In this document: positions 38,156 to 47,982 of the stretch, piece by piece
How positions within the stretch are numbered: the stretch's first letter is position 1
How the letters are laid out: the number at the start of each line of letters is the position of its first letter
Origin: Cyclobacteriaceae bacterium
GTDB taxonomy: Bacteria > Bacteroidota > Bacteroidia > Cytophagales > Cyclobacteriaceae
Length of the DNA stretch: 51,661 bases
NCBI GenBank assembly: GCA_020832375.1
Contig: JAFIEW010000012.1
Span: 1 to 51,661, forward strand
Direction of reading: 5' to 3'
The notes under the pieces: model-generated
The model's input: the letters and a program-made list of their open reading frames with translations, nothing else
Told to the model about the DNA's origin: nothing
Database searches by the model: none
Position numbers and translations under genes: made by a program

Positions 38156-38220
38156 TCAACCAAAATTTTTACGGGAAAAGAGTAAAGTATAATCTTTAAA
38201 AAATCCATTCTAATAAACAA

Positions 38221-38253
38221 AAAAAGGCACTATTATTAAAATAGTGCCTTTTT
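38221..38253. terminator. Bidirectional terminator
   Basis: A 13-bp stem AAAAAGGCACTAT / ATAGTGCCTTTTT with a 7-nt loop between the convergent TonB receptor (plus) and M16 (minus) genes. Confidence 0.93.
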
Positions 38254-38280
38254 TGATTTTTTAAATTGAGCTGAAAAATC

Positions 38281-40350
38281 CTATTTGATTTGAAAAGTGT
38301 CCTCAGTAAAATCAGCATTGATTTGGACTTCTTCTACATTAAGATCAACATCCATAGTACCCAGTGGTAAGGTTTTGTAGTGAGGAACAAGAATACCTGA
38401 TACCTCTTCATATTTTCCAAAATCTACTTTTAGGTTTATTTTGCCTTGAGGTGTATCCATTACTCTAGATTCTCTAACTTTCAATCCACTTGTAGTATCA
38501 AAATAAACAGAGAAGCTTTCATCACCTTTTGTCACCTCTATTTCGTAAGCCTTTTTATTTTTGATACCCTCTGTGCCTACTAGTTTAAGTTGATAGTCAT
38601 CATTATTGATGTAGTCAACTTCAGGAAAAAGCTTCGCTTGTCCTTTAGCTTGAGCGATTTCAACTTCACCACCCTCTATCGTTTGACCCTGTGCTTCGAT
38701 AACAAGTCTATCACCATTAAAAGTTTGCTTGTTCATCACATTGCCCATCACACTAAGTTCCATTTTGAAATTCATCGGTGCCATTCTCCACTCTATCATT
38801 TCAACAGGCATGCCTTGAATGGTAGCGCTACTTTTAATTTTAGAGCTTTTTAAATTCTCTATTAGGTCACGACCTCCAAGAGCTTCGAGATAGTTTTCAA
38901 TTACCTGCTCCGCAGTTATGTCGCCTAGATCATCACCTTCCTCTGGCTCATACTCATTGCCGTCAATATCAAAATAGCGAACGGGTGCAACATTTGATAA
39001 AGGACCAGCAATATCTCTCCCTTTCCCTACAACAGTAATCACAGCTTGATCTGGGTTTAAATATTTTTGAGCAATCGCTTGAATATCTTCACGCGTGATA
39101 TCATCAACCCTTTGAAGATAAGTATTATAGTAATCTTCTGGCAAGTCATATCTGGCAGTATTAATGGCATAAGAAGCAATGGTTTGAGGGTTTTCCATAG
39201 AGCGTGCAAAACTCCCAAAAATCGAGTTTTTCACGAGTTGTAATTCTTCTTCATCAACTGGCTCCTCTTGAATCCTTTTCATCTCTTTCAATATTTCTAC
39301 AACCGCGCTATCGGTCACCTCATTTCTAACTTGAGCACTTGCATTAAATGATCCTACAATGCGGCTGTCACTCATGGTAGAATATGAACCATAAGTCCAG
39401 CCTTTATCTTCTCTCAAATTTAAAAATAAGCGGCCTGATCCTCCACCACCTAAAATTTGATTCAAAATTCTCACAGCAATAACGTCGTCAGATCCAGTGG
39501 GTAGATCTAAGACATGCGCAACGGTTACATTTGATTGTACAGACTCTGATCGGTCATATAAACCAACAAATGCGTTTTCAGGCTTTGCAGGGAAATCATA
39601 TTCCTTTTTAGGTACATCCGCCTTTTTCCACTTCCCAAAATTCTTCTCCATCAATTTTTTGGCCTGATCTACTGTGATATCTCCTACAATCGCTACATAA
39701 GCAATATTAGGCTTCCAGTAAGTATTGTAGTAGTTTTTGATATCCTCTATGGTATAGTTATCGATGGTAGCTTCAGTCTCCGCCTCTGCATAAGGATGGT
39801 TTTTACCATAGATCAAATTGTTGGTCAAAACACTTGAAATATATTCAGGACTATTTCTATTAGCCGCTAATCCAGATTTTGATTGTGATTTTATCTTTTT
39901 CAACTCTTCTTCTGGGAATGACGGCTGCAGAACAACCTCAGCCATCAATGCTACGATTTCATCAATATTTCTTGAAAGAGAGGAAGCAAAGACTGAAGAG
40001 GCTGAGGTCGATAAATTAGCACCGAGAAAATCGATTGCCTCATCTAATTGCTCTTTTGTTTTGTTTTTCGTTCCTCTTTTCATCATTTCACCAGCAGCCG
40101 ATACAAAACCAGCTTTATCCCCTTCCTGAATTGGATCACGATCAAGTACCATAGATATGGCTACTCGGGGTAACTTATTATTTTCAACCACAAATACCTT
40201 GATACCATTTTTCATGGTAAAAGTGGCAGGTTTACCAATTTGAATCTCAGGAGCAGGTCCTGCCTCAGGCATCACACTCCTGTCAACCTGTGCTAAAGCC
40301 AAAGTTGGTGTTAGGAGGATAATAAATACAATTTTCAATAGCAATTTCAT
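38281..40350 (-). CDS. M16-family protein without the zinc motif (probable partner subunit)
   Basis: An exported 689-residue member of the M16 (pitrilysin/MPP) family. From ATG 40350 it starts with a signal peptide (KLLLKIVFIILLTPTLALA|QV). Two M16 domains cover about 25-460 (AISMVLDRDPIQEGDKAGF; NYYNTYWKPNIAYVAIVGDI; ILGGGGSGRLFLNLREDKG). Where active enzymes have HxxEH this one reads GFVSAAGEMMKRGTKN, so it should not be catalytic. The last about 200 residues form an extra beta-rich domain (IENLKSSKIKSSATIQG, FDTTSGLKVRESRVM) resembling lipoprotein-carrier folds. It follows the catalytic M16 gene by 50 bp; the pair likely works as a heterodimer. Confidence 0.92.
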   Translation of the reverse strand: MKLLLKIVFIILLTPTLALAQVDRSVMPEAGPAPEIQIGKPATFTMKNGIKVFVVENNKLPRVAISMVLDRDPIQEGDKAGFVSAAGEMMKRGTKNKTKEQLDEAIDFLGANLSTSASSVFASSLSRNIDEIVALMAEVVLQPSFPEEELKKIKSQSKSGLAANRNSPEYISSVLTNNLIYGKNHPYAEAETEATIDNYTIEDIKNYYNTYWKPNIAYVAIVGDITVDQAKKLMEKNFGKWKKADVPKKEYDFPAKPENAFVGLYDRSESVQSNVTVAHVLDLPTGSDDVIAVRILNQILGGGGSGRLFLNLREDKGWTYGSYSTMSDSRIVGSFNASAQVRNEVTDSAVVEILKEMKRIQEEPVDEEELQLVKNSIFGSFARSMENPQTIASYAINTARYDLPEDYYNTYLQRVDDITREDIQAIAQKYLNPDQAVITVVGKGRDIAGPLSNVAPVRYFDIDGNEYEPEEGDDLGDITAEQVIENYLEALGGRDLIENLKSSKIKSSATIQGMPVEMIEWRMAPMNFKMELSVMGNVMNKQTFNGDRLVIEAQGQTIEGGEVEIAQAKGQAKLFPEVDYINNDDYQLKLVGTEGIKNKKAYEIEVTKGDESFSVYFDTTSGLKVRESRVMDTPQGKINLKVDFGKYEEVSGILVPHYKTLPLGTMDVDLNVEEVQINADFTEDTFQIK

Positions 40351-40400
40351 ATTCGCTTTTTTAAGGTTGGAATGGTTGTTCCTAAAAATATTTTTCATGA

Positions 40401-41714
40401 TTAGTCTGCTTTTGGAAGATAGTGGAGTACCACGCGATTATCTTTATTTAGATATTCCTTTGCTACTCGTTGGATATCTTCTTTAGTCACTGCCATATAC
40501 TTATCAATCTCAGTGTTGATCAAATTAGCATCACCAAAATAAACATGATAATTCGCTAAGCTCTCTGCGATACCCACCATATTTGAATTTCTACTTACAA
40601 AGCTATTTTCCAATTGATTGCGCACTTTTTGATACTCTCGATCAGATATCAAGTCTGCCTTTAAGCGATCGATTTCATTATCCATAGCAGTCTCGACGGC
40701 ATCTAACTCAACACCCTGCTTAGCTAGCGCTAATGTGATAAAAAGCCCAGCATCTTCTAGCGCATAAGGGAATGATTGAACCACTAATGCCAACTCTTGA
40801 TCATCGACTAGCGATTTATAAAGTCTTGAACTTTGACCTTGCGCCATCAGTGTATTCAATACGTTCAAAGCATAGTAATCATCAGTTCCTTGTGCTGGTA
40901 TTCTGTAAGCAGAAAAAACCGCTGGCAGCTGTATATTATCATAGACAACATCTCTAATTTCACCATCAAGTGCTGGTTCTTCTACGTCTGGACGAGGGAT
41001 TTCATTTGTCCCCCTAGGAATATCACCAAAATATTTCTCTATAAGTGCTTTGGTCTCTTCTACGTCAAAATCGCCTGCAAGAGATAGCGTGGCATTTTCT
41101 GGTACGTAAAAGGTCTTGTAGAAATCCATGAACTCATCTAAAGTCGCTGCATCAAGGTGATCCATTGAGCCGATAACTGTCCATTTATAAGGATGCTCTT
41201 GAAAGGCACGCTTGAAGATCTCTTCTTGAAAAGAAGCATATGGCTGATTGTCGATACGCTGTCTTTTCTCTTCTTTTACTACCTCTCTTTGAGTTTCTAC
41301 GCCTACTTCATCAACTTTAGCATGTAGCAAACGCTCCGACTCCATCCATAAAGTAAGTTCTAACTGATTAGAAGGCACCACTTCATAATAAAAGGTTCTA
41401 TCGTGTGAGGTATTAGCATTGAGCGTTCCTCCAGCATTTTGTACTATTTTGAAGAAATCTCCTCTAGCAATATTCTCACTTCCTTCAAAAAGAAGGTGTT
41501 CGAAAAAGTGAGCCATACCGGTTCTTTCAGGATTTTCATTCTTTGATCCTACATGATACAAAATAGACGTCGCTACAATTGGAGTCGTTCTGTCTTGATG
41601 TAATATTACATGGAGACCATTAGGGAGTGTATACTCCTCAAACTCAATTTTAGACTGAGCATGTAAAAGATTGACTGACATAATAAGTGCAGCCAATAGA
41701 AATAATCGCTTCAT
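40401..41714 (-). CDS. M16 zinc peptidase, catalytic subunit
   Basis: Exported 437-residue peptidase of the pitrilysin/processing-peptidase type. From ATG 41714 there is a signal peptide (RLFLLAALIMSVNLLHA|QS); the frame runs to 41801 but that extension is not export-like. The inverted zinc motif HFFEH lies in GMAHFFEHLLFEGS, with the downstream glutamate in EVVKEEKRQRIDNQP. The second, non-catalytic half has LMAQGQSSRLYKSLV. It heads a two-gene operon with the HxxEH-less M16 protein. A terminator for the preceding PfkB gene lies upstream at 41830-41855. Confidence 0.95.
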   Translation of the reverse strand: MKRLFLLAALIMSVNLLHAQSKIEFEEYTLPNGLHVILHQDRTTPIVATSILYHVGSKNENPERTGMAHFFEHLLFEGSENIARGDFFKIVQNAGGTLNANTSHDRTFYYEVVPSNQLELTLWMESERLLHAKVDEVGVETQREVVKEEKRQRIDNQPYASFQEEIFKRAFQEHPYKWTVIGSMDHLDAATLDEFMDFYKTFYVPENATLSLAGDFDVEETKALIEKYFGDIPRGTNEIPRPDVEEPALDGEIRDVVYDNIQLPAVFSAYRIPAQGTDDYYALNVLNTLMAQGQSSRLYKSLVDDQELALVVQSFPYALEDAGLFITLALAKQGVELDAVETAMDNEIDRLKADLISDREYQKVRNQLENSFVSRNSNMVGIAESLANYHVYFGDANLINTEIDKYMAVTKEDIQRVAKEYLNKDNRVVLHYLPKAD

Positions 41715-41829
41715 AGATTTGATTTTGTATGAATAAATTAGAAAATCATTGATTAAAATTAAATCGATAGAATATCGATACAATGTAAATTTAGTTGACA
41801 TTTTTCACAATTTATTACATCATAAAACA

Positions 41830-41855
41830 AAAAAACCGACTAATGCCGGTTTTTT
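41830..41855 (-). terminator. Terminator after the PfkB kinase gene
   Basis: Stem AAAAAACCG / CGGTTTTTT with an 8-nt loop, T-run on the minus strand, about 105 bp after the stop at 41962. Confidence 0.85.
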
Positions 41856-41961
41856 GTCTTTCAATAGATCCTTGAAATGAATCTCATCGTGAATATCAAA
41901 CTTTATTTCATCGAATTACAGTTTTTAAATAATGAAACTCCTCACTACTCCTATAATAACT

Positions 41962-42885
41962 TTAAGACAACTCAATTTCGAATTGTACTAGGTCGATGAA
42001 ATCCTGCACTCGCTCATCTAACTCCTTATCTGTCAAGCTCAATAATCTTTCAGCGCCAAATTTTTCCACACAGAAAGAAGCCATTGCAGAACCATAAATA
42101 ATAGCTCTCTTCATGTTTTCAAAGGAGGTATCATTTGTTTTGGCTAAATAACCTATAAAACCACCTGCAAAAGTATCGCCGGCACCTGTAGGATCAAATA
42201 CATCTTCAAGCGGTAATGCTGGTGCAAAAAAGACTTGCTTCTTATCAAAAAGTAAAGCTCCGTGTTCGCCCTTCTTAATTACAAGATTTTTCGGCCCCAT
42301 TTCCATGATTTTTTTCGCCGCTTTCACTAGAGAATATTCTCCAGAAAGCTGTCGTGCCTCTTCGTCATTGATAGAAAGTAGATCAACATGCTTTAGGGTT
42401 TCTTTCAAGTCATCTAGCGCTACGTCCATCCAAAAGTTCATGGTATCCATTACGATCAACTTGGGTCTCTTTTTCAATCGGTCAATCACCTGCTTCTGCA
42501 CTGATGGTGCCAGATTTCCTAACATCAAGTATTCACAATCTTGATAAGACTCAGGTACAATAGGATCAAAGTGCTCTAATACATTGAGTTCGGTTACTAA
42601 AGTATCTCTGCTATTCATATCATTGTGATAGCGACCACTCCAGAAGAATGACTTTTCACCCTTTTTGATCTGCAAGCCCTCTAAATCTATTTTATGCTTT
42701 TTTAAGGTGTCGATATCTGACTGAGGAAAATCCTCTCCTACTACAGCGACCACTTTCACCTTTGGACTAAACTTAGCCGCCGATAGCGATATATAAGTAC
42801 CCGATCCTCCAATGATCTTATCTGTCTTGCCAAAGGGTGTTTCTATTGCATCGAAGGCCACTGACCCTACTACTATTAAACTCAT
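41962..42885 (-). CDS. PfkB-family carbohydrate or nucleoside kinase
   Basis: Ribokinase-fold kinase of 307 residues. The N-terminal GSVAFDAIETPFGK and IIGGSGTYISLSAAKF fit the substrate-binding region; the C-terminal signature DPTGAGDTFAGGFIGYLA holds the catalytic aspartate and anion hole. The lid sequence resembles the sugar/adenosine kinase group; the exact substrate is not decidable. No sugar transporter or pathway gene is beside it. It lies 37 bp downstream of the broken acetyltransferase-like gene, on the same strand, possibly in one transcript. Confidence 0.93.
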   Translation of the reverse strand: MSLIVVGSVAFDAIETPFGKTDKIIGGSGTYISLSAAKFSPKVKVVAVVGEDFPQSDIDTLKKHKIDLEGLQIKKGEKSFFWSGRYHNDMNSRDTLVTELNVLEHFDPIVPESYQDCEYLMLGNLAPSVQKQVIDRLKKRPKLIVMDTMNFWMDVALDDLKETLKHVDLLSINDEEARQLSGEYSLVKAAKKIMEMGPKNLVIKKGEHGALLFDKKQVFFAPALPLEDVFDPTGAGDTFAGGFIGYLAKTNDTSFENMKRAIIYGSAMASFCVEKFGAERLLSLTDKELDERVQDFIDLVQFEIELS

Positions 42886-42922
42886 ATCAATTAAAATATT
42901 GGTTGTTGATAAATTTTATATT

Positions 42923-44086
42923 CTACTCTATTACAGGTGCTCGCTCAAAAGGAATTGATGGGTCAAATATCTTCCGATAGGTAACGTGCGTTTTATGAAT
43001 TTTAGCCCCTGTTATCTCCATTACCTTATTCATCTTCGGATTAAAATCACCAATCCAATTCATCTCTAAATCTTTGTATGGAAAGCCCTTCTTAAAGCTA
43101 ATTTGCGAAAAAGCATGTATCAAGCCCGCTTCCACACCTTTATTTTGAAAATCAGGAATAACACCAAAAACCAATCCAAACATGGTTTTACAAGTACCCC
43201 TCCACCGATGATACAAAAACTTGATGACTCCCAAGAAGTTTAACTTTCCGTTTACATGCTTAAAGATTTTATTCAACTCGGGTAGCATGATGTAAAAACC
43301 AATCGGTCTATCCTCATAGTAAGCAAACCACATTAAGCGCTCATCGATGATTGGTTTCATTTCTTTAGCTATGTTTTTAGCCTGTTGCTATGTCATAGGT
43401 TTTACGCCATCATGCTTCACCCATGCTTGATTGTAAATTTCTCTAAAATCTGCCATGAACTCATCGAGACGGTCTTTCTTAATATGACGATAGCTATAAT
43501 TAGGATTTCTATTGAGTCGCTCAGCAATCAGGCTTACTTTTTTACTTAAAGAATCAGGCTGATTGAGCGTTCTGTAGGTGTATTGATTGAAGTAATTTTT
43601 AAAACCATATTTTTCAAAAAATCCCTGATAATAAGGGAAGTGGTAATGCATACAGTAATTAGGCTCATAAAAACCATCGACCAATAGTCCCCACCAACGA
43701 TCGCGATCACCAAAATTAATTGGCCCGTCCATGGCCTTCATTCCGCGCGCTTCTAACCATGCTTTACAAGCATCAAAGAGCATAAATGCAGCCTCTTCAT
43801 CTTCAATGCACTCAAAAAAACCCATGCCTCCCGTAGGCTGCTTGAAAGTATGAGCGGTATTTTCGTTGATAAAAGCCGCAACTCTACCAATCGTTTTACC
43901 CTCTCTTCTCAACACCCAACGGATACAGTCGCCATGATTGAAAAAACTGTTTTTTTCAGGATCAAAAACCGAACTTACGTCCTTATCAAGCGGTCTAATC
44001 CAATTGGGATCATCTCGATAGAGCTCAATGGGGAAATACAGAAACTCATCTGCTAGCTGTCGATTACTTACTTCTACCAATTGCAT
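42923..44086 (-). pseudogene. GNAT-like protein gene interrupted by one in-frame TAG
   Basis: Two open frames (44086-43388 and 43360-42923) are in the same reading frame and separated only by a TAG at 43390-43388 (codon 233). Read through, they give one protein of about 386 residues: N-terminal QLVEVSNRQLADEFLYFPIELY, then GGMGFFECIEDEEAAFMLFDA, GPINFGDRDRWWGLLVDGF and, after the stop, QQAKNIAKEMKPIIDERLMW and a GNAT-like GVIPDFQNKGVEAGLIHAF. I recall homologues in Bacteroidota as continuous proteins of about this length with an ordinary residue (Lys or similar) at the stop position. TAG is a normal stop in this genome. It is a recent nonsense allele, a sequencing error, or read-through; both halves look otherwise intact. 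Confidence 0.85.
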
Positions 44087-44161
44087 AGAAAAGGAATGAA
44101 TGGGGTGTTTGATGCTTTCATTTATACTCGTCCATTGTTCGTTATAAAACAAACTCGCCCA

Positions 44162-44169
44162 CAAAGGTA
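44162..44169 (-). promoter_or_regulatory. Candidate -7 box for the GNAT-like gene
   Basis: TACCTTTG on the minus strand, a perfect TAnnTTTG about 76 bp upstream of the ATG at 44086. It overlaps the longer frame to 44164 and so argues for the shorter start. No clear -33 element. Confidence 0.45.
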
Positions 44170-44205
44170 ATCAAATATTAAAAAACCTTAAGTCTACCAT
44201 TACTT

Positions 44206-45075
44206 TCAGTAGGATTTTGGCGCATCCTGAGCAACTACGAGTATAAAATTCGCCGCTCCTTCGTGGTCTTTTTCTAAGCTGCCCGTATCTTTTTGTTCTA
44301 CGGTGGTGATGGTCATGATGGAAATATCAGGCCTAAGGTTTTTCAAAAAATGGATAATTCCCTCATCTCTTTTCGTATGATAAGATCCGTTGATGTGATA
44401 TACCCTATTCTTATCGGTGAGATTTTCCGAGATGAAATGTGCCATCGTCGCATCTTTAACCGCTTGCGCATACAGGAAATTGTAGTTGGGTTTGCCACCA
44501 TGTCCTCCCATCATCCCAAGCATATCCTGATAGGTTGAAAGCGTGGTGTCTACCTCCACTGGTAGAGGCATCATCCATTGCTTAGCCTCCACAGATAAAA
44601 GATCGAGTGATGCTAACCCTTTTTGAGATACCATGCTCGCATATCGTCGCGGAATGTTAGTCGCAACCACGTCCCAACCTTGCTTTTTGGCTTCTAAAAC
44701 CAAAGGCTTATAGTCGGTTTTATAGTTGTTCCATAGGCGAGCTTCCTCCTCAAATCGCGCCTCACTAATTAAGCCTGAAAGGTACTCATCCAGCAGAATC
44801 TGATTGTCAGCCTCAAACATCTCCATGGCCAAGGTGACAGGCTTGTAGTGTAGGCTTAGTTCCTTCATAAACTGCAACTGAATCCAATGCGCCATGGCAT
44901 TATTATGATATTCCCCAAAAAAAATGACATCCGCATTAATCGCTTCTTTCATCATTTTTTTGAAGTCTGCCTTTTTACCTTTAGCATCAAAAAGCTGATG
45001 CGGAGCCTGATTTTGAGCCATTACACCCCCTATCAAAAGGGGTAGCATCAATACAAAGAATAAGTATTTTGTCAT
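44206..45075 (-). CDS. ChaN-like exported protein (haem-binding uptake, Tiki superfamily)
   Basis: 289 residues from ATG 45075, which starts a signal peptide (LFFVLMLPLLIGGVMA|QN); the frame to 45219 has no export signal at its start. The ChaN domain shows ADVIFFGEYHNNAMAHWIQ, MEMFEADNQILLDEYLSG and a late YHINGSYHTKRDEGIIHFL. The superfamily includes haem-binding ChaN and Tiki-type metalloproteases; the GEYHN and HINGSYH histidines are candidate metal or haem ligands. The haem role is a family inference. It is downstream of the P-type ATPase gene on the same strand, 162 bp apart. Confidence 0.88.
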   Translation of the reverse strand: MTKYLFFVLMLPLLIGGVMAQNQAPHQLFDAKGKKADFKKMMKEAINADVIFFGEYHNNAMAHWIQLQFMKELSLHYKPVTLAMEMFEADNQILLDEYLSGLISEARFEEEARLWNNYKTDYKPLVLEAKKQGWDVVATNIPRRYASMVSQKGLASLDLLSVEAKQWMMPLPVEVDTTLSTYQDMLGMMGGHGGKPNYNFLYAQAVKDATMAHFISENLTDKNRVYHINGSYHTKRDEGIIHFLKNLRPDISIMTITTVEQKDTGSLEKDHEGAANFILVVAQDAPKSY

Positions 45076-45237
45076 TTTCTTCTTATTTGCGTGGGATGAG
45101 GGGGTAAGCTGACCCTTCACCTCAATTATACCATTTTTAATTGCCGCATGCACCCTGCAGCAAGTTGATTTCTTTCCGTAAACGCTTCTTAGCTCCTCAT
45201 TCCAACTAAAATAAGACAATAAAGTCAGTCCATGTTT

Positions 45238-47982
45238 TTAGTTTTTTACCGCTCCAGCATAGCTTCGTCTCTTAAACCACTTGAAGACTTCCATCACCAG
45301 CACGATCGGGATGGCCAGTAACAATATCGTCGCCCACTCGCCTAAGGTAATCGGTTCTACTCTTAAAATGTTTTGCATGAACGGAATGTACATGCTCGCA
45401 ATGTGTAAAAGTTGTGCTGCTGCCACCAGAGCGATCAAAATCATATTATTGGCCAAAGATATTTTAAAGGTAGACTGATATTCTGATCGGCAGTTGAAGA
45501 TGTGGACATTTTGCATAAATACCATTAGCAAGAGGATCAAATTTCTTGCATGCAGCTCGTCCATATCGGTGAAGTGATTGAGGTAAAACCATAAGCCGAA
45601 AGCGATCAGACCGATCACGAGCCCACTGATAAGGAGCTGCTGCACCATAATGGTATCAAAAATACCATCTTTAGGATTACGTGGCTTTTGCTGCATGGTG
45701 GTGGCCTCTCCCTTCTCGAAAGCAAGCGCCTTATCTTGAATACCATTGGTTACCAAATTTAACCAAAGCAACTGGACGGCGAGTAGTGGTAATGGCAGGC
45801 CAAAAGCAATGGCCATTAAAAACATGACCACCTCCGCAGCGCCTGTACTGACTAAGAGATAAATCACTTTCCGCACATTGGCGTAAGCATGTCGCCCTTC
45901 TTCTACCCCCGCTACGATAGATGCAAAATTATCATCTACCACAATCATAGAACCCACCTCCTTAGCTACGTCCGTACCACTACCCATGGCAACGCCGATA
46001 TTGGCTCTTTTTAATGCGGGTGCATCATTCACACCATCGCCTGTTACAGCAACAAACTCTCCTTTTTCTATGAGTACATCCACGATTTCAAGCTTTTGTA
46101 AAGGAGATACTCGCGCAAATACGCTACCCTTAACAATTGCTTCTTCATAGGCTTTTTGGCTAGATTGTTTCAACTCTTCAAGCTGCATGCCACTTACTAC
46201 CGCTTGATCACCTTCATAGGCTATACCTAGCTCCTTGGCGATATTTCCCGCTGTAGCAGGGTGGTCTCCCGTAATCATAATTACCTTGATTCCAGCTTCC
46301 TTACACTTCTCTACCGAAGTGATGGCTTCCGATCTGAGAGGATCAATGAAACAGACCAATCCCACAAAAGACAATCCTGAGATATCCCTTGCACCATAAT
46401 CTTTATTTTGCTCATAATTCTCGAATGACCCTTCGGCAAAACCTAAAACTCGATACCCCTGAGCGGCCATTTGGTCAGCTTGCTTGGTGATACTTTCAGC
46501 ATCAGACTTCCCTAAATCACAAAAAGAAAGGATGGTCTCGACTGCACCTTTTACGCCTAGCTGTACACTATCTTGATGGGTATCCTTATAAAATGCACCC
46601 GAAAACTTATTCTCCGATTCGTAAGGAATTTTTGATAGCAAACTATAAGAAGACAATACGGCATCTGGAGTGAGCTTAGATTTGTAGGTCATCCCAAGCA
46701 ACGCTACATCCATTGCATCGCCTTGATGCTCCCATTCACCTGTTGGATTTTTTTCTAGCTGACCTTCATTGGCAAGGGTAGCGACCTTGATCAAAGGATA
46801 TACTTTGGCGTCTTTGTCTTCAGCATGCACAGAAAGCTCTTTTCCATCCGCATCACTCAAGTGACCTAGTCCATTATAACCTTCCCCTGCAATGTCGACT
46901 GTAGTTCCATCTGCTAAAATAATCTTTTTGGCTGTTTGCTGATTTACAGTAAGTGTGCCCGTCTTATCGCTAGCGATCACCGTACAAGAGCCTAAGCTTT
47001 CTACGGCAGTGAGTTGCCTTACAATGACATTTTTCTTCGCCATCTTCCGCACAGCTACAGATAAAGCTACGGTAAGCGATACGGGTAGACCTTCAGGAAT
47101 AGCTGATACAGCAAGCGCCACTACGAAGAAGAAAATCGCCGCAGGATCCTCACCAGATACCCTTAATAAAACGGCTAAAACAACACTCAATCCAATAATA
47201 AAGTAAGAAATCTGCTTGGTGAAGCGCTCCATTCTCACAATAAGAGGGGGTTTTGCTGACTCTCCAGTACTCACATTTTCAGCGATCTGCCCCACTTGGG
47301 TGTTTTTCGCGGTCTTCACGACCACACCCGTAGCTCTACCACTCATGACCGTGCTACCTGCAAATGCCATACATAGGCGATCACCAATAGAACGCTCCTC
47401 AGCCACAGCATCGGTGTGTTTTAGAATGGCCTGCGACTCCCCTGTGAGAAAGCTTTCATCTATTTCGAGACCTTGGGTGTTATGCAAACGAAGGTCTGCG
47501 GGTACTTTCATTCCTGTTTCGAGCAATACTATATCACCAGGCACGAGCTCTTCACTATCGATCGTCTTTTGGCTGCCTGATCGCTTTACTTTTGCTTGGA
47601 TGCGCATGAGCTGTTGCAAACCTGAGGCACTCTTCTCGGCATTATACTCTTGATAAGCACCAATCACCGTATTGAGCAAGATCACAATGAAGATAAAGAT
47701 CGCATCCTTACCCTCTCCGATAGCCACTGAGGCGACAGCCGCTGCGATCAAGATGAAAATCAGCGGATTGATCAACTGATGCCAAATAATTCGCAAGAGT
47801 GTCGTCTTATCACTTTCAGGCAACTTGTTTTTTCCAAAAACCGATTGCCGATGATTGACTTCCTCTTCCGATATACCTTCGGCATGAGCATCCAATTGCT
47901 CCATTACTTTTGAGGCATCAAGGCTATGCCATGGGGTTTCTAAAGGTCGGTAGTTTTTTAAGTTTCCAGTATTTGAGGACAT
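45238..47982 (-). CDS. P-type cation-transporting ATPase (P2 type)
   Basis: A 914-residue P-type ATPase. Cation_ATPase_N about 14-80; actuator TGES at 180-183; M4 motif PEGLP at 296-300; phosphorylated D339 in SDKTGTLT; hinge TGDGVNDAPALKRANIG; six C-terminal helices. M4 keeps the glutamate used for calcium binding in SERCA, but M6 reads LLWLNLVTNGIQD, with Asn where SERCA has the calcium-liganding Asp (NLVTDG). The ion (calcium, magnesium, sodium or other) is therefore not settled. It is preceded by a 323-bp spacer and followed, 32 bp after its stop, by a copy of the dispersed motif. Confidence 0.94.
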   Translation of the reverse strand: MSSNTGNLKNYRPLETPWHSLDASKVMEQLDAHAEGISEEEVNHRQSVFGKNKLPESDKTTLLRIIWHQLINPLIFILIAAAVASVAIGEGKDAIFIFIVILLNTVIGAYQEYNAEKSASGLQQLMRIQAKVKRSGSQKTIDSEELVPGDIVLLETGMKVPADLRLHNTQGLEIDESFLTGESQAILKHTDAVAEERSIGDRLCMAFAGSTVMSGRATGVVVKTAKNTQVGQIAENVSTGESAKPPLIVRMERFTKQISYFIIGLSVVLAVLLRVSGEDPAAIFFFVVALAVSAIPEGLPVSLTVALSVAVRKMAKKNVIVRQLTAVESLGSCTVIASDKTGTLTVNQQTAKKIILADGTTVDIAGEGYNGLGHLSDADGKELSVHAEDKDAKVYPLIKVATLANEGQLEKNPTGEWEHQGDAMDVALLGMTYKSKLTPDAVLSSYSLLSKIPYESENKFSGAFYKDTHQDSVQLGVKGAVETILSFCDLGKSDAESITKQADQMAAQGYRVLGFAEGSFENYEQNKDYGARDISGLSFVGLVCFIDPLRSEAITSVEKCKEAGIKVIMITGDHPATAGNIAKELGIAYEGDQAVVSGMQLEELKQSSQKAYEEAIVKGSVFARVSPLQKLEIVDVLIEKGEFVAVTGDGVNDAPALKRANIGVAMGSGTDVAKEVGSMIVVDDNFASIVAGVEEGRHAYANVRKVIYLLVSTGAAEVVMFLMAIAFGLPLPLLAVQLLWLNLVTNGIQDKALAFEKGEATTMQQKPRNPKDGIFDTIMVQQLLISGLVIGLIAFGLWFYLNHFTDMDELHARNLILLLMVFMQNVHIFNCRSEYQSTFKISLANNMILIALVAAAQLLHIASMYIPFMQNILRVEPITLGEWATILLLAIPIVLVMEVFKWFKRRSYAGAVKN

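Noticed and set aside
42923-44086. Two separate genes, or a frameshift, in the GNAT-like region
   Set aside because: Both parts are in one frame and the codons between stop and next ATG continue the family sequence, so a single nonsense change explains it.
44087-44164. Longer start for the GNAT-like gene
   Set aside because: The extension overlaps a TACCTTTG -7 box and is unlike the family's N-terminus; QLVEVSNRQ at 44086 fits.
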